A DNA stretch of 10,392 nt from Deltaproteobacteria bacterium (GCA_021779275.1 JAJYAX010000020.1:1-10392), one strand, 5' to 3'; shown: positions 1 to 6,110, counted from the first letter of the stretch. The notes: a model not told the origin generated them from the letters alone. Program-made: numbers and translations.

Positions 1-861
1 CAGCCGTTGCGCCTCGACCAGCCGGTTCTGGCTGTGGAAGGCCTCCAGCCTCTCCTTCAGCTCCGTCTTGATGGTCTCCATGGCAATCTGCAGCCGGTCC
101 TTGGAGGTGACGAAATGGCTGCCCGGAAAGACGGTATATTCGGCCAGACGCTCAAGAACCACGCCGCGCAGCGGATCGATGACCGCTATGGTCTCGATGG
201 TATCCCCGAAAAAACCTATCCGGATCGCCCGCTCCTCCTCATGGACCGGAAAGATATCGATCACATCGCCCCTGGCACGGAAGGCGCCCCGGTGAAAGGA
301 GATATCATTTCTCTCATAGAGCATGTAGACCAGACGCCGCTGCACCTGCTCCGGCGGAAAATCACTCCCGGCCTGCAGGAAGAGATGCATGTTTTTATAT
401 TCCTCGGGCGAGCCGAGACCATAGATGCAGGAGACGGAGGCGACGATCACCACATCCTTGCGGGTCAGCAGGGAGCGGGTCGCCGAATGGCGCATCTTAT
501 CGATGGCGTCGTTGATGGCCGAATCCTTTTCAATATAGGTGTCGGACTGGGGGATGTAGGCCTCCGGCTGATAATAATCGTAATAGGAGACAAAATATTC
601 AACGGCATTGCCGGGGAAAAGTTCCTTGAACTCGGCGAACAACTGGGCGGCCAGGGTCTTGTTCGGGGCGATGATCAGGGCCGGACGCTGCACCTTTTCA
701 ATGACACCCGCCATCGTAAAGGTCTTACCCGAGCCGGTAACCCCCACAAGAACCTGGCTTTTCTCTCCTCCTTCCACAGCGCGGACCAGTTTTTCTATAG
801 CCTGTGGCTGATCGCCGGAGGCCTGGAAGGGGGCTATGAGTTGAAAGCGCTGACCGGTCAT
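1..861 (-). CDS. uvrB: UvrABC excinuclease subunit B, N-terminal part (cut by window edge)
   Basis: This gene encodes UvrB, the DNA-damage verification helicase of nucleotide excision repair, which is loaded by UvrA and then recruits UvrC. The visible 287 codons run from ATG at 861 to the window edge with no stop. The protein begins [20 protein letters not shown], as expected for the family. The Walker A motif GVTGSGKT lies at residues 40-47, followed by [11 protein letters not shown] (63-73). The beta-hairpin region [20 protein letters not shown] starts near residue 93. UvrB is usually about 660-680 residues, so a little over 40% is present. An in-frame TAA lies 18 bases upstream of the ATG, so this start is firm, although no convincing Shine-Dalgarno sequence precedes it. 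The ferredoxin gene ends 107 bp upstream on the same strand. I saw no clear promoter or LexA-type operator in that gap. Identification is near certain. Confidence 0.97.
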   Translation of the reverse strand, partial: MTGQRFQLIAPFQASGDQPQAIEKLVRAVEGGEKSQVLVGVTGSGKTFTMAGVIEKVQRPALIIAPNKTLAAQLFAEFKELFPGNAVEYFVSYYDYYQPEAYIPQSDTYIEKDSAINDAIDKMRHSATRSLLTRKDVVIVASVSCIYGLGSPEEYKNMHLFLQAGSDFPPEQVQRRLVYMLYERNDISFHRGAFRARGDVIDIFPVHEEERAIRIGFFGDTIETIAVIDPLRGVVLERLAEYTVFPGSHFVTSKDRLQIAMETIKTELKERLEAFHSQNRLVEAQRL

Positions 862-968
862 GAAGACGTAAAAAAGTTAAGAGAAAAAGATCAGGCAAGA
901 GTAGCAGGAATGAGGATTTTTTCCATCTCAAAATCCCGCCCTGCCAAAAAAAGAAGGAGAACGAAACC

Positions 969-1193
969 TTACTGCTCCCACGAGATGCAATCCTCCGGAC
1001 AGTTTTTAATGGCCTCATCGACCTTGTCCCGGGGGTATTCCGGCAGGTCCATGACCTCTATACAGCCTGTTTCCCGGTTATAGCGAAAGACCTCCGGGGC
1101 AAGCTCTATGCATCCTTCACAGCGGCTGCATCGCCCCAGATCAACCACTGGAAACCATTTTCCGCCCGCCTTCCATTGGAGAGTATCCTTCAT
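969..1193 (-). CDS. Single-cluster [4Fe-4S] ferredoxin
   Basis: This is a 74-residue soluble electron carrier. Cluster ligands are visible as CSRCEGC (Cys22, Cys25, Cys28) and a distal Cys65 in NCPEDC, which is the pattern of monocluster ferredoxins of the Desulfovibrio africanus FdI / Pyrococcus type. All four ligand positions are Cys, so a [4Fe-4S] rather than a [3Fe-4S] cluster is expected. Cys69 and Cys44 are extra. An N-terminal segment rich in Trp, Lys and Phe precedes the cluster loop, and the protein is acidic overall. I chose the ATG at 1193 because it gives the normal family length and has GGTCAGGG just upstream. An ATG at 1262 would add 23 basic and hydrophobic residues unlike ferredoxins. 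The gene is divergent from the flavodiiron gene and ends 107 bp before uvrB. A role as electron donor to the flavodiiron protein is inferred from position only. Confidence 0.88.
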   Translation of the reverse strand: MKDTLQWKAGGKWFPVVDLGRCSRCEGCIELAPEVFRYNRETGCIEVMDLPEYPRDKVDEAIKNCPEDCISWEQ

Positions 1194-1212
1194 TTTCCCT
1201 GACCTGGCCTGC

Positions 1213-1241
1213 TTGACAAATACAACGTTAAATAATAACAT
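1213..1241 (+). promoter_or_regulatory. Candidate sigma70-type promoter upstream of the flavodiiron gene
   Basis: A perfect -35 hexamer TTGACA (1213-1218) is followed after 17 bp by TAACAT (1236-1241), a 4-of-6 match to the -10 consensus. Transcription from here would give a leader of about 185 nt that contains all three copies of the 1268-1321 motif. The match is by eye and untested. Confidence 0.35.
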
Positions 1242-1267
1242 CCGTTCTCTCTTAATAATCATTAGCG

Positions 1268-1325
1268 TGCCGAAAAGAAGGTCCGCCGCCTGTTTTTCGG
1301 CAAAGAAAACATTGCCGAAAAGAAG
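1268..1325. repeat. Three alternating copies of TGCCGAAAA / TTTTCGGCA
   Basis: TGCCGAAAAGAAG occurs at 1268-1280 and again at 1313-1325. Between them the reverse complement TTTTCGGCA sits at 1294-1302. The middle copy can therefore pair with either the first copy (17-nt loop) or the last (10-nt loop), but not both. This could be an RNA switch in the flavodiiron leader, or a set of operator half-sites shared by the two divergent genes. The repeats are seen directly; function is inference. Confidence 0.6.
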
Positions 1326-1404
1326 AATACCTGTACAATTCAGACACTGCCGGATTTTTTCTTTTCTTGGCCATATCGATATCAGATTTCGATTATTTAC
1401 TTAA

Positions 1405-1410
1405 TATAAT
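1405..1410 (+). promoter_or_regulatory. Candidate -10 element TATAAT close to the flavodiiron start
   Basis: A perfect TATAAT lies 25 bp before the TTG start codon. It would place transcription start near 1417, giving a very short leader that still includes the ribosome binding site. No good -35 hexamer is found at 16-18 bp spacing, so it would need an activator, or it is chance in AT-rich DNA. Confidence 0.25.
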
Positions 1411-1434
1411 TGCATATTTCTTGAGGATAATTCA

Positions 1435-2628
1435 TTGAAACCTGTTACGGTGAAGGACAATATTTACTGGGTGGGAGCGGTTGACTGGGATGTTCGTGAT
1501 TTTCACGGATATTCAACCAACAGAGGGACAACCTACAATGCCTTCTTGATAATCGATGAAAAGGTGACCCTTGTCGACACGGTCAAACGGTCCTTGAAAG
1601 ACGATTTTTTGAGCCGGATCAAGGAGATCATCGATCCGGAAAAGATCGATTATATCGTGGTCAACCATGTGGAGATGGATCATTCCGGCAGCCTGGCCGA
1701 AATGGTGGAGCTGATCAAACCGGAAAAGGTCATCTGTTCCAAGATGGGGCATCGGGCCCTGCTGCAGCATTTCCACCATGACGACTGGCCCTATCTGGTG
1801 GTCAAGTCCGGCGAGGAGATCAGCCTCGGCCAGCGGACCCTGTCCTTTCTGGAGACACGGATGCTGCATTGGCCCGATTCCATGTTCACCTATGTCAAGG
1901 AGGATAGACTGCTCTTCTCCAGCGACGCCTTTGGCCAGCATCTGGCCACCAGTGAACGGTTCGACGATCAGGTCGACCAGGCCATCCTGCTGGAAGAACT
2001 GACCAAGTATTATGCGAACATTCTGACCCTCTATTCGCCCAATGTCAAAAAACTGCTGGCCCAGGTCGAGGAGATGGGGCTTCCCATCGACATGATCGCC
2101 CCCGATCACGGCGTCATCTGGCGGACCAACCCGGCCATGGCCATCACCGCCTATGGCAAATGGTGCAACAATCGGGGTGACGGCAACGCGCTGATCATCT
2201 ACGACACCATGTGGCATTCCACGGAGACCATGGCCAAGGCTATCGCCACCGGCCTCCAGGACGAAGGGATCTCCTACAAGCTCCTGAATCTTCGCTATAA
2301 CCACCGGAGCGATGTGATGCGGGAGGTCCTGAACGCCAGCGCCCTGATCCTGGGCTCCCCGACCCTGAACAACGGCCTGCTGCCGCGGATGGCCGGTTTT
2401 CTGATGTATATGAGGGGCCTGCGGCCGACCAATAAGATCGGCGCCGCCTTCGGGTCCTATGGCTGGTCCGGCGAATCGGTCAAACTGTTGAACGAGGCCA
2501 TGACCGAGATGAAGCTCGATATCATCGACGAGGGCTTCCGGGTGAAGTATGTGCCGGAGGCAAAGGATCTTTCGCGTTGTGTCGACCTGGGAAAAAAGAT
2601 CGGCCAGGCCCTGAAAGAAAAGAAATAA
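1435..2628 (+). CDS. fprA: Flavodiiron protein (A-type flavoprotein; oxygen or NO reductase)
   Basis: This 397-residue cytoplasmic enzyme reduces O2 to water, and in some members NO to N2O, at a non-haem diiron site supplied by FMN. The N-terminal metallo-beta-lactamase-like domain (about residues 1-250) has every diiron ligand: His78, Glu80 and Asp82 in NHVEMDH, His145 in LHWPDSM, Asp164 in SSDAFGQH, and His225 in APDHG. The spacing is the same as in Desulfovibrio gigas ROO, shifted by one residue. The C-terminal flavodoxin domain begins near residue 253 with the phosphate-binding YDTMWHSTETMA loop and has SPTLNNG and FGSYGWSGES flavin loops. There is no rubredoxin or flavin-reductase extension, so a separate donor is needed. 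The start is TTG: GAGG at 1423-1426 lies 8 nt upstream, and the TTG gives the usual family N-terminus. The gene is divergent from a ferredoxin gene and followed by an unknown gene 43 bp downstream. Confidence 0.95.
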   Translation: MKPVTVKDNIYWVGAVDWDVRDFHGYSTNRGTTYNAFLIIDEKVTLVDTVKRSLKDDFLSRIKEIIDPEKIDYIVVNHVEMDHSGSLAEMVELIKPEKVICSKMGHRALLQHFHHDDWPYLVVKSGEEISLGQRTLSFLETRMLHWPDSMFTYVKEDRLLFSSDAFGQHLATSERFDDQVDQAILLEELTKYYANILTLYSPNVKKLLAQVEEMGLPIDMIAPDHGVIWRTNPAMAITAYGKWCNNRGDGNALIIYDTMWHSTETMAKAIATGLQDEGISYKLLNLRYNHRSDVMREVLNASALILGSPTLNNGLLPRMAGFLMYMRGLRPTNKIGAAFGSYGWSGESVKLLNEAMTEMKLDIIDEGFRVKYVPEAKDLSRCVDLGKKIGQALKEKK

Positions 2629-2637
2629 CTCTCTTCT

Positions 2638-2660
2638 CAAGCGGGTCCCCGGCCCGCTTG
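2638..2660 (+). other. GC-rich hairpin between the flavodiiron gene and the next gene
   Basis: CAAGCGGG (2638-2645) and CCCGCTTG (2653-2660) form a perfect 8-bp stem with a 7-nt loop, starting 9 bp after the flavodiiron stop. It lacks a following T-run, so it does not look like a classic intrinsic terminator. It ends 11 bp before the ATG of the next gene, so it could limit read-through, stabilise the upstream mRNA or restrict ribosome access downstream. Confidence 0.55.
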
Positions 2661-2671
2661 CCGGATACAGC

Positions 2672-3154
2672 ATGAAAATAATTGCACGCCATAAAATACT
2701 CGTAGCAGGCGAATCGTACCAGAGCTGCAGGGATCAGGTGGTGGATTTTTTCGACCGGACCCAGCTCGTCCGCTATGACCGCGTCAGGATCAACAAAAAG
2801 GAATCAAGCCCGGGCAGTCACCATGATTTCAGCCGCTGCGTGGCCGAGGCTATTCAGAACAACCGGCATATTCTGGCGGGATTGGTCAAGGACCTGGAAA
2901 ACACCGGGGTCAAGACCACAACGGATCTGCTGAACCTGCAGCAGGGCTACCCCAGCAAGGTCCTGCATATCCTGACCCACTTCCTCGATGGATTTATCGG
3001 GATTGACACCATCTTCTACAACCTGATCGATGACAGCCACTGGTTGCCGGAACAAACCCAGAAGGCGATAGCGGAGGCGCCGGCGGGATACTGGTTGATT
3101 GCTGTTGACTGCTCCTCCGACACCCCGGAGAAGGCATCCCTGATCCGTCAATAG
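2672..3154 (+). CDS. Uncharacterised 160-residue protein downstream of the flavodiiron gene
   Basis: I do not recognise this protein. It encodes 160 residues with no signal peptide and no clear transmembrane helix. It begins MKIIARHKILVAGESYQSCR and has a mixed charged N-terminal half. The centre, about residues 93-120 (YPSKVLHILTHFLDGFIG onward), is an amphipathic or hydrophobic helix-like stretch. A hydrophobic strand YWLIAVDC lies near the C-terminus. The three Cys residues are scattered and not arranged as a metal or cluster site. Codon use matches the flavodiiron gene, which supports real coding. The spacing to the flavodiiron gene (43 bp, same strand) suggests co-transcription, although a hairpin lies between and the ribosome binding site before ATG 2672 is weak. 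No function is proposed beyond a possible link to the same stress response. Confidence 0.8.
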   Translation: MKIIARHKILVAGESYQSCRDQVVDFFDRTQLVRYDRVRINKKESSPGSHHDFSRCVAEAIQNNRHILAGLVKDLENTGVKTTTDLLNLQQGYPSKVLHILTHFLDGFIGIDTIFYNLIDDSHWLPEQTQKAIAEAPAGYWLIAVDCSSDTPEKASLIRQ

Positions 3155-3198
3155 GGTCTGCAAACCGGCACGTCCCTCCGACTGCAGCCGGCAGGTGT

Positions 3199-3436
3199 TC
3201 AGGAAACCTTTTTGGCCGGATCCTCTTCTTTCAGGCATTTCCGCAGGTCCTCCTCCGCCTGTTTGCGCTCCGACATCTCGACGGACAGATTGGCATTGGC
3301 CAGCGACAACTGGGATGTACGCTCCTGAACCCGCAGCTCCAGCTCGGCGTAGGCCATACGCAACGTATCCGTCGATCATTGTAATCTGGTGCACGGCCAT
3401 GCGCCGTTCGATGCGCCTATTTATGGTACTCGGTTC
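3199..3436 (-). pseudogene. C-terminal remnant of a sensor/coiled-coil signalling protein, frameshifted
   Basis: On the minus strand the 52 codons from 3357 to the stop at 3199 read AYAELELRVQERTSQLSLAN and then a SERKQAEEDLRK segment. This is the 'ERT' coiled-coil linker found between sensor or receiver domains and downstream PAS or kinase domains. The frame is closed by TGA just upstream. A different frame (3436 to about 3360) reads NRRIERRMAVHQITMIDGYV, which joins naturally to YAELELRVQ, so a frameshift near 3360 is likely. No kinase domain follows: the coil ends in DPAKKVS and a stop. The sequence is thus a broken or truncated signalling gene at the downstream end of the decayed minus-strand cluster. 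The coil is clear; the exact parent protein is not. Confidence 0.5.
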
Positions 3437-3578
3437 CTACTCTTTTTTTCATCCAGTCCTCCGGGACCAAGAATCAGTTGTGGTTGCCTTAAAAAATTAT
3501 GCCATGGAGGAGAAGGTTGTGCGAACACAACAGACTGCAGCGTCTGAAGAGTTTCGCGATACCTGCTCTTCGGCGTCC
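3437..3578. other. Degenerate spacer between the sensor remnant and the exported-protein gene
   Basis: Nothing here can be assigned. On the minus strand one frame is open for 53 codons from GTG 3582 to TAA 3421, overlapping the stop of the exported-protein gene as GTGA, but its product resembles no known family. It may be part of the same decayed signalling gene, since its frame equals that of the 3357-3199 fragment. Confidence 0.3.
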
Positions 3579-4097
3579 TCACCCGTTTATTTCATCTGAA
3601 TTATTTTCAAGGTCGGCCACAAAGGCTTCTCCTGAGGCAAGGGTTGAGGTTCGGTGCATCCCGCCCGTATTCCCTCTTGTGTCCGCCGGGATGGTCTTGG
3701 TGCTGGTCTCCTCCAGCATGGAAAGCAGGGCCCGCCGGAACCGCTGGTCCCGGAACCAGTCCTGGCTGGCCGGCAGGTGTCCCCATGCCGTTGACCAGTG
3801 CCCGAAGAGACGTCCGTCTTCGTTCGTCGCCGCTGCGGGGAGATGGGCAATCCTGGCATAGATCCAGCGGAGGGCATACGGGACATCGGCGCAATCCACC
3901 GGGATGTCATAGCGGATGAAAAAATCCTCGGTAACCGTCTTCTCCACCCAGGCGGCATACCGCTGTTCCTCGGCGATGTCCCAGCGCCTCGATCCTACCT
4001 GCCAGACCTGTCCCGCAGACTCCCAGGTTTCGGCCGAGCCTGCACCTCCCCAGCAGAGAACACAGAGGGCCAGGAGGATAAGTGAGCGATACCCCAT
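3579..4097 (-). CDS. Putative exported protein with DCAD motif, possibly C-terminally truncated
   Basis: This frame encodes 172 residues. Residues 1-22 look like a Sec signal peptide: a hydrophobic core [13 protein letters not shown] followed by AGSA and likely cleavage before ETWES. The mature part has [20 protein letters not shown], then RWIYARIAHLP, then FGHWSTAWGHLP. I recall similar '(D/N)CADxxxxxRxIYA..LP' segments at the N-terminus of longer, unnamed secreted proteins of Desulfobacterota and Myxococcota. The Cys at the start of a helix is reminiscent of papain-like or NlpC/P60 folds, but that is speculation. After about residue 133 (TIPADTRGNTGG onward) the sequence becomes low in recognisable features and stops early, so a 3' truncation or frameshift is plausible. 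The ATG lies inside the out-of-frame tail of the response-regulator frame and has no ribosome binding site, so expression is doubtful. Confidence 0.55.
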   Translation of the reverse strand: MGYRSLILLALCVLCWGGAGSAETWESAGQVWQVGSRRWDIAEEQRYAAWVEKTVTEDFFIRYDIPVDCADVPYALRWIYARIAHLPAAATNEDGRLFGHWSTAWGHLPASQDWFRDQRFRRALLSMLEETSTKTIPADTRGNTGGMHRTSTLASGEAFVADLENNSDEING

Positions 4098-4608
4098 CAG
4101 AGCGCGGCCGGGCAGTGGCCGTTCTCTCGGTCACCTGCCGTTCCAGGCCGGACTGGGATTGTTGGAGCTTTTTCTCCACGACCTTACGGGCGGCAATCTC
4201 CCCCTTGAGGCGCTCATTCCGGACACGAAGCCTGGCGACCAGATCCTGCCTCTCAAAGCTGCGTCTTGCCTTGCTGAGCAGGTCGTCCATGTCACAGGGC
4301 TTCAGCAGGTAGTCATCGGCGCCCAGTTGCAGGGAGTGGACGGCCGAACCGATATCGCCATGCCCGGTCAGGATAATCACACCGATATCCGGATGCAGAC
4401 GCTTCGCCTGTTTCAATACTCCCAGGCCGTCCACCACGGGCATCAGCAGATCGGTAATCATCAGGTCATATCGCCCGGCCCGAAGCCTGTCTATGGCCTT
4501 CTGGCCATCACTTGCGGTTGTGACCCTGAAGTCGTTTTGTTCCAGGGCCCAGCCGATGGAGGTCAGGATGGCCTCCTCGTCATCTACCAGCAGTATCGTC
4601 TTTTTCAT
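3907..4608 (-). CDS. Response regulator receiver with coiled-coil tail, C-terminus scrambled
   Basis: The first about 120 residues form a complete receiver domain. The acidic pair is Asp9/Asp10, the phospho-acceptor is Asp53 in ITDLLMP, the switch Thr is Thr81 in ILTGHG, and the conserved Lys is Lys103 in LLKPCD. A charged coiled coil follows (about 121-165), ending [10 protein letters not shown], the standard linker to a further output domain. From about residue 166 the frame reads Pro/Arg/Gly-rich sequence that overlaps the exported-protein gene for about 190 bp in another frame. So the native C-terminus has been lost and the last about 68 residues are probably not native. The start ATG at 4608 overlaps the end of the upstream kinase frame (ending 4580) by 29 bp, the usual layout of a coupled two-component pair. 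With its partner kinase broken, the regulator is probably an orphan or non-functional. Confidence 0.72.
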   Translation of the reverse strand: MKKTILLVDDEEAILTSIGWALEQNDFRVTTASDGQKAIDRLRAGRYDLMITDLLMPVVDGLGVLKQAKRLHPDIGVIILTGHGDIGSAVHSLQLGADDYLLKPCDMDDLLSKARRSFERQDLVARLRVRNERLKGEIAARKVVEKKLQQSQSGLERQVTERTATARPRSDGVSLTYPPGPLCSLLGRCRLGRNLGVCGTGLAGRIEALGHRRGTAVCRLGGEDGYRGFFHPL

Positions 4609-5856
4609 TATCCGTGCTCGTCAGGGGGAGAAATACCGAGAAGGTTGCTCCGTTGCCGGGTTCGCTTTGCACCCCTATACGACCGCCATGCTGTTTGATA
4701 ATGCCGTAACTGACCGACAGGCCGAGACCGGTCCCCTCAACTCCGGCTTGGTGGTGAAAAACGGTTCAAAGATATGGGGCATGGCAGCCGGGCTGATGCC
4801 CGTGCCGTTATCCGCGACATGGACCGCCAGGCCCTCTCCCCTTACCTCGGTGCTGATGGTGATGAGACCGCCCCTCTCACAGGCGTCTGCGGCGTTGGCG
4901 AGGAGATTGAGAAGGACCTGCTTCAGCTGATCGTTCACCGCCCTGACGGAAGGAAGAGAGCCGGCATATCTCTTGACGACCGTAATCCCGCGGCTGGAAA
5001 GGTCTTTTTTGCTGAGCAGGAGGAGTCCGTCCAGGGTGGCATGCAGGTCCACCGGCCCGGATTTACCCGAGGTCGGCATGTAGAAATCCCGGAGATTGGC
5101 GACAAGGCTCTTCATCCGGTTGCATTCCTGCAAGGCCAGGTCAAGGAGTTTTTCTTCCTTGGTTTCCAGGGGGACGTACCTGCCTATCCCCTTTATGATG
5201 GTCATGACGCTCTACAGAGGATTGTTGAACTCATGGGCGATGGAGGCGGAAAGATTCCCCACGGCGGCAAGCTTCTCGGAATGCAGCAGCTGCGCGTGCG
5301 ACTGCTGCAGTTCAAGGGTGCGCTCCCGGACCCTCTGCTCCAGTTCCTCGCGCGCCTTCTCCAGGGTCTCCTTGATCATTTGTTCTTCGGTGATATCGAA
5401 GGCGTAATGCAGATAGAGATTCTCGCCCACCGGAATCCAGTAGGCATCCCAATAGATGCAGCCGTCCCGGAACTGATCGCTCAGGGCCTGACCGTTTTCC
5501 CGGAGTTTAGGGGCCAGGCACCAGGGGCAGGGGAACTCCTTCCTCAGCCAGGCGGCATAGCAGCGCCGTCCGGGGACAGCCCCCGCCCTTTCGGCGGCCT
5601 TATTGGAGGCTACAATCCGGTAGGCAGGATAGTGTATAAGCAGGGCGACACAGGGGAGGGCGTCCATAAAGAGCTGCGGTAATTTCGCCTCGTTACGTAA
5701 TTTTTCCTCCGCCTGCTTGAGTCCTGTGATATCCCGGCCCACCGCCTGGCATTCGACCACCTTGCCGTCCTGGTCAGAGAGGGCCCTGCCGGACCACTGC
5801 TGCCAATAGACCTTGCCGTCCGGCAGACGGACCCGGTGTTCAATGGTCTTAACAGG
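4580..5856 (-). pseudogene. PAS-PAS sensor histidine kinase, inactivated (5' loss, amber stop, frameshift)
   Basis: Read in order, the remnant holds the second half of a PAS domain (HRVRLPDGKVYWQQWSGRAL, then AVGRDITGLKQAEE), a second PAS domain with a Cys-rich loop (CYAAWLRKEFPCPWCLAP), and an 'ERTLELQQ' coiled coil. Next come the dimerisation/phospho-acceptor domain (LAAVGNLSASIAHEFNNPL, His codon 5235-5233) and a HATPase domain with N box NLLANAADAC, G1 box ADNGTGI and F box FEPFFTTK. Three lesions are visible. The first half of PAS1 and any sensor are gone upstream of 5857. Codon 5214-5212 is TAG where relatives have a sense codon, probably CAG. A one-base loss near 4738-4746 shifts the frame before the G2 box; in the other frame [19 protein letters not shown] continues to a stop at 4582-4580. 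Everything else is conserved, so decay is recent. It overlaps the response-regulator start by 29 bp. Confidence 0.85.
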
Positions 5857-5930
5857 TCAAAATTATATTCGCAAAGCGAACCTCATCGCAAGATCCTCAT
5901 TACCTGGCTATAGGCCAGCCTCAATGACCT
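5854..5930. repeat. 77-bp segment with nested inverted repeats at the kinase breakpoint
   Basis: AGGTCA (5854-5859) and TGACCT (5925-5930) are inverted outer arms. Inside are a perfect TTCGC-AAA-GCGAA hairpin (5868-5880) and CTGGC-TATAG-GCCAG (5904-5918). The left arm spans the exact point where the histidine kinase reading frame is lost. It could be the scar of a deletion, a small non-autonomous element, or a structured RNA or bidirectional terminator remnant. The pairings are seen directly; their meaning is not known. Confidence 0.4.
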
Positions 5931-6110
5931 AAAATATGCGATTAATCCCCTCTCTCTCTTTCCGGACGCGGTTTTTTGCTCTTTATAGATATTGACAGAT
6001 TCTTTTTGCAGGTATAGACATAGGTTACGTCATTCAACCGGCGGCAGTATTTTTGCTGCAGCTTTTTATGATTTTTTTTTATGCACGCGGCGTCTCTCTC
6101 GCGGATTACA
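5931..6110. other. Upstream region of the hyf-type operon
   Basis: No gene is seen here. The stretch is T-rich on the plus strand and must hold the promoter of the downstream hydrogenase-like operon. The best sigma70-like match is TTGACA at 5992-5997 with TATAGA (6013-6018, 15-bp spacing) or TAGACA (6015-6020, 17-bp spacing). I saw no good sigma54 GG-N10-GC pair. A nine-T run precedes ATG 6081. Confidence 0.4.
5992..6020 (+). promoter_or_regulatory. Candidate promoter of the hyf-type operon
   Basis: A perfect TTGACA lies at 5992-5997 with TATAGA after 15 bp or TAGACA after 17 bp, about 95 bp before the likely hyfB start. It is the only recognisable -35/-10 pair in the region. Support is by eye only. 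Confidence 0.3.

Larger units (their letters stand above)
1194..1434. promoter_or_regulatory. Divergent intergenic region between ferredoxin and flavodiiron genes
   Basis: This AT-rich region of 241 bp separates two divergent redox genes and must hold promoters for both. It contains a TTGACA hexamer at 1213, a perfect TATAAT at 1405-1410, and three copies of a 9-bp motif in alternating orientation between 1268 and 1321. It holds no convincing small coding sequence: the plus-strand reading frame across it overlaps the ferredoxin gene and resembles nothing. Confidence 0.6.

Noticed and set aside
7..1083. Long plus-strand open frame of 358 codons across the uvrB region
   Set aside because: It is the antisense shadow of uvrB and the ferredoxin gene; the minus strand gives clear UvrB motifs and the plus product resembles nothing.
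969..1262. Longer ferredoxin form starting at 1262
   Set aside because: The extra 23 residues are basic and hydrophobic, unlike the family, and overlap the likely promoter region; the ATG at 1193 gives the normal length.
1513..2673. Minus-strand open frame of 386 codons opposite the flavodiiron gene
   Set aside because: Antisense shadow: the plus strand encodes all flavodiiron ligands, and the minus product is His/Gly/Gln-rich without a recognisable domain.
3193..3213. Possible terminator for the 160-residue gene (weak AGGT/ACCT stem followed by five T)
   Set aside because: The stem is only about four pairs with a bulge, too weak to call as an intrinsic terminator.
3421..3582. 53-codon minus-strand open frame starting GTG, overlapping the exported-protein stop as GTGA
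   Set aside because: The product is unrecognised, with no ribosome binding site, and lies in a region full of broken genes; kept only as part of the decayed-locus finding.
5212..5214. UAG as a pyrrolysine codon within the histidine kinase
   Set aside because: The kinase also has a frameshift and a missing 5' end, pyrrolysine is not known at this position in kinases, and no pyl genes are visible.
4774..5682. Plus-strand open frame of 302 codons across the sensor kinase
   Set aside because: It stays open only because it mirrors the GC-biased kinase codons; the minus strand shows PAS, H, N, G1 and F box motifs.
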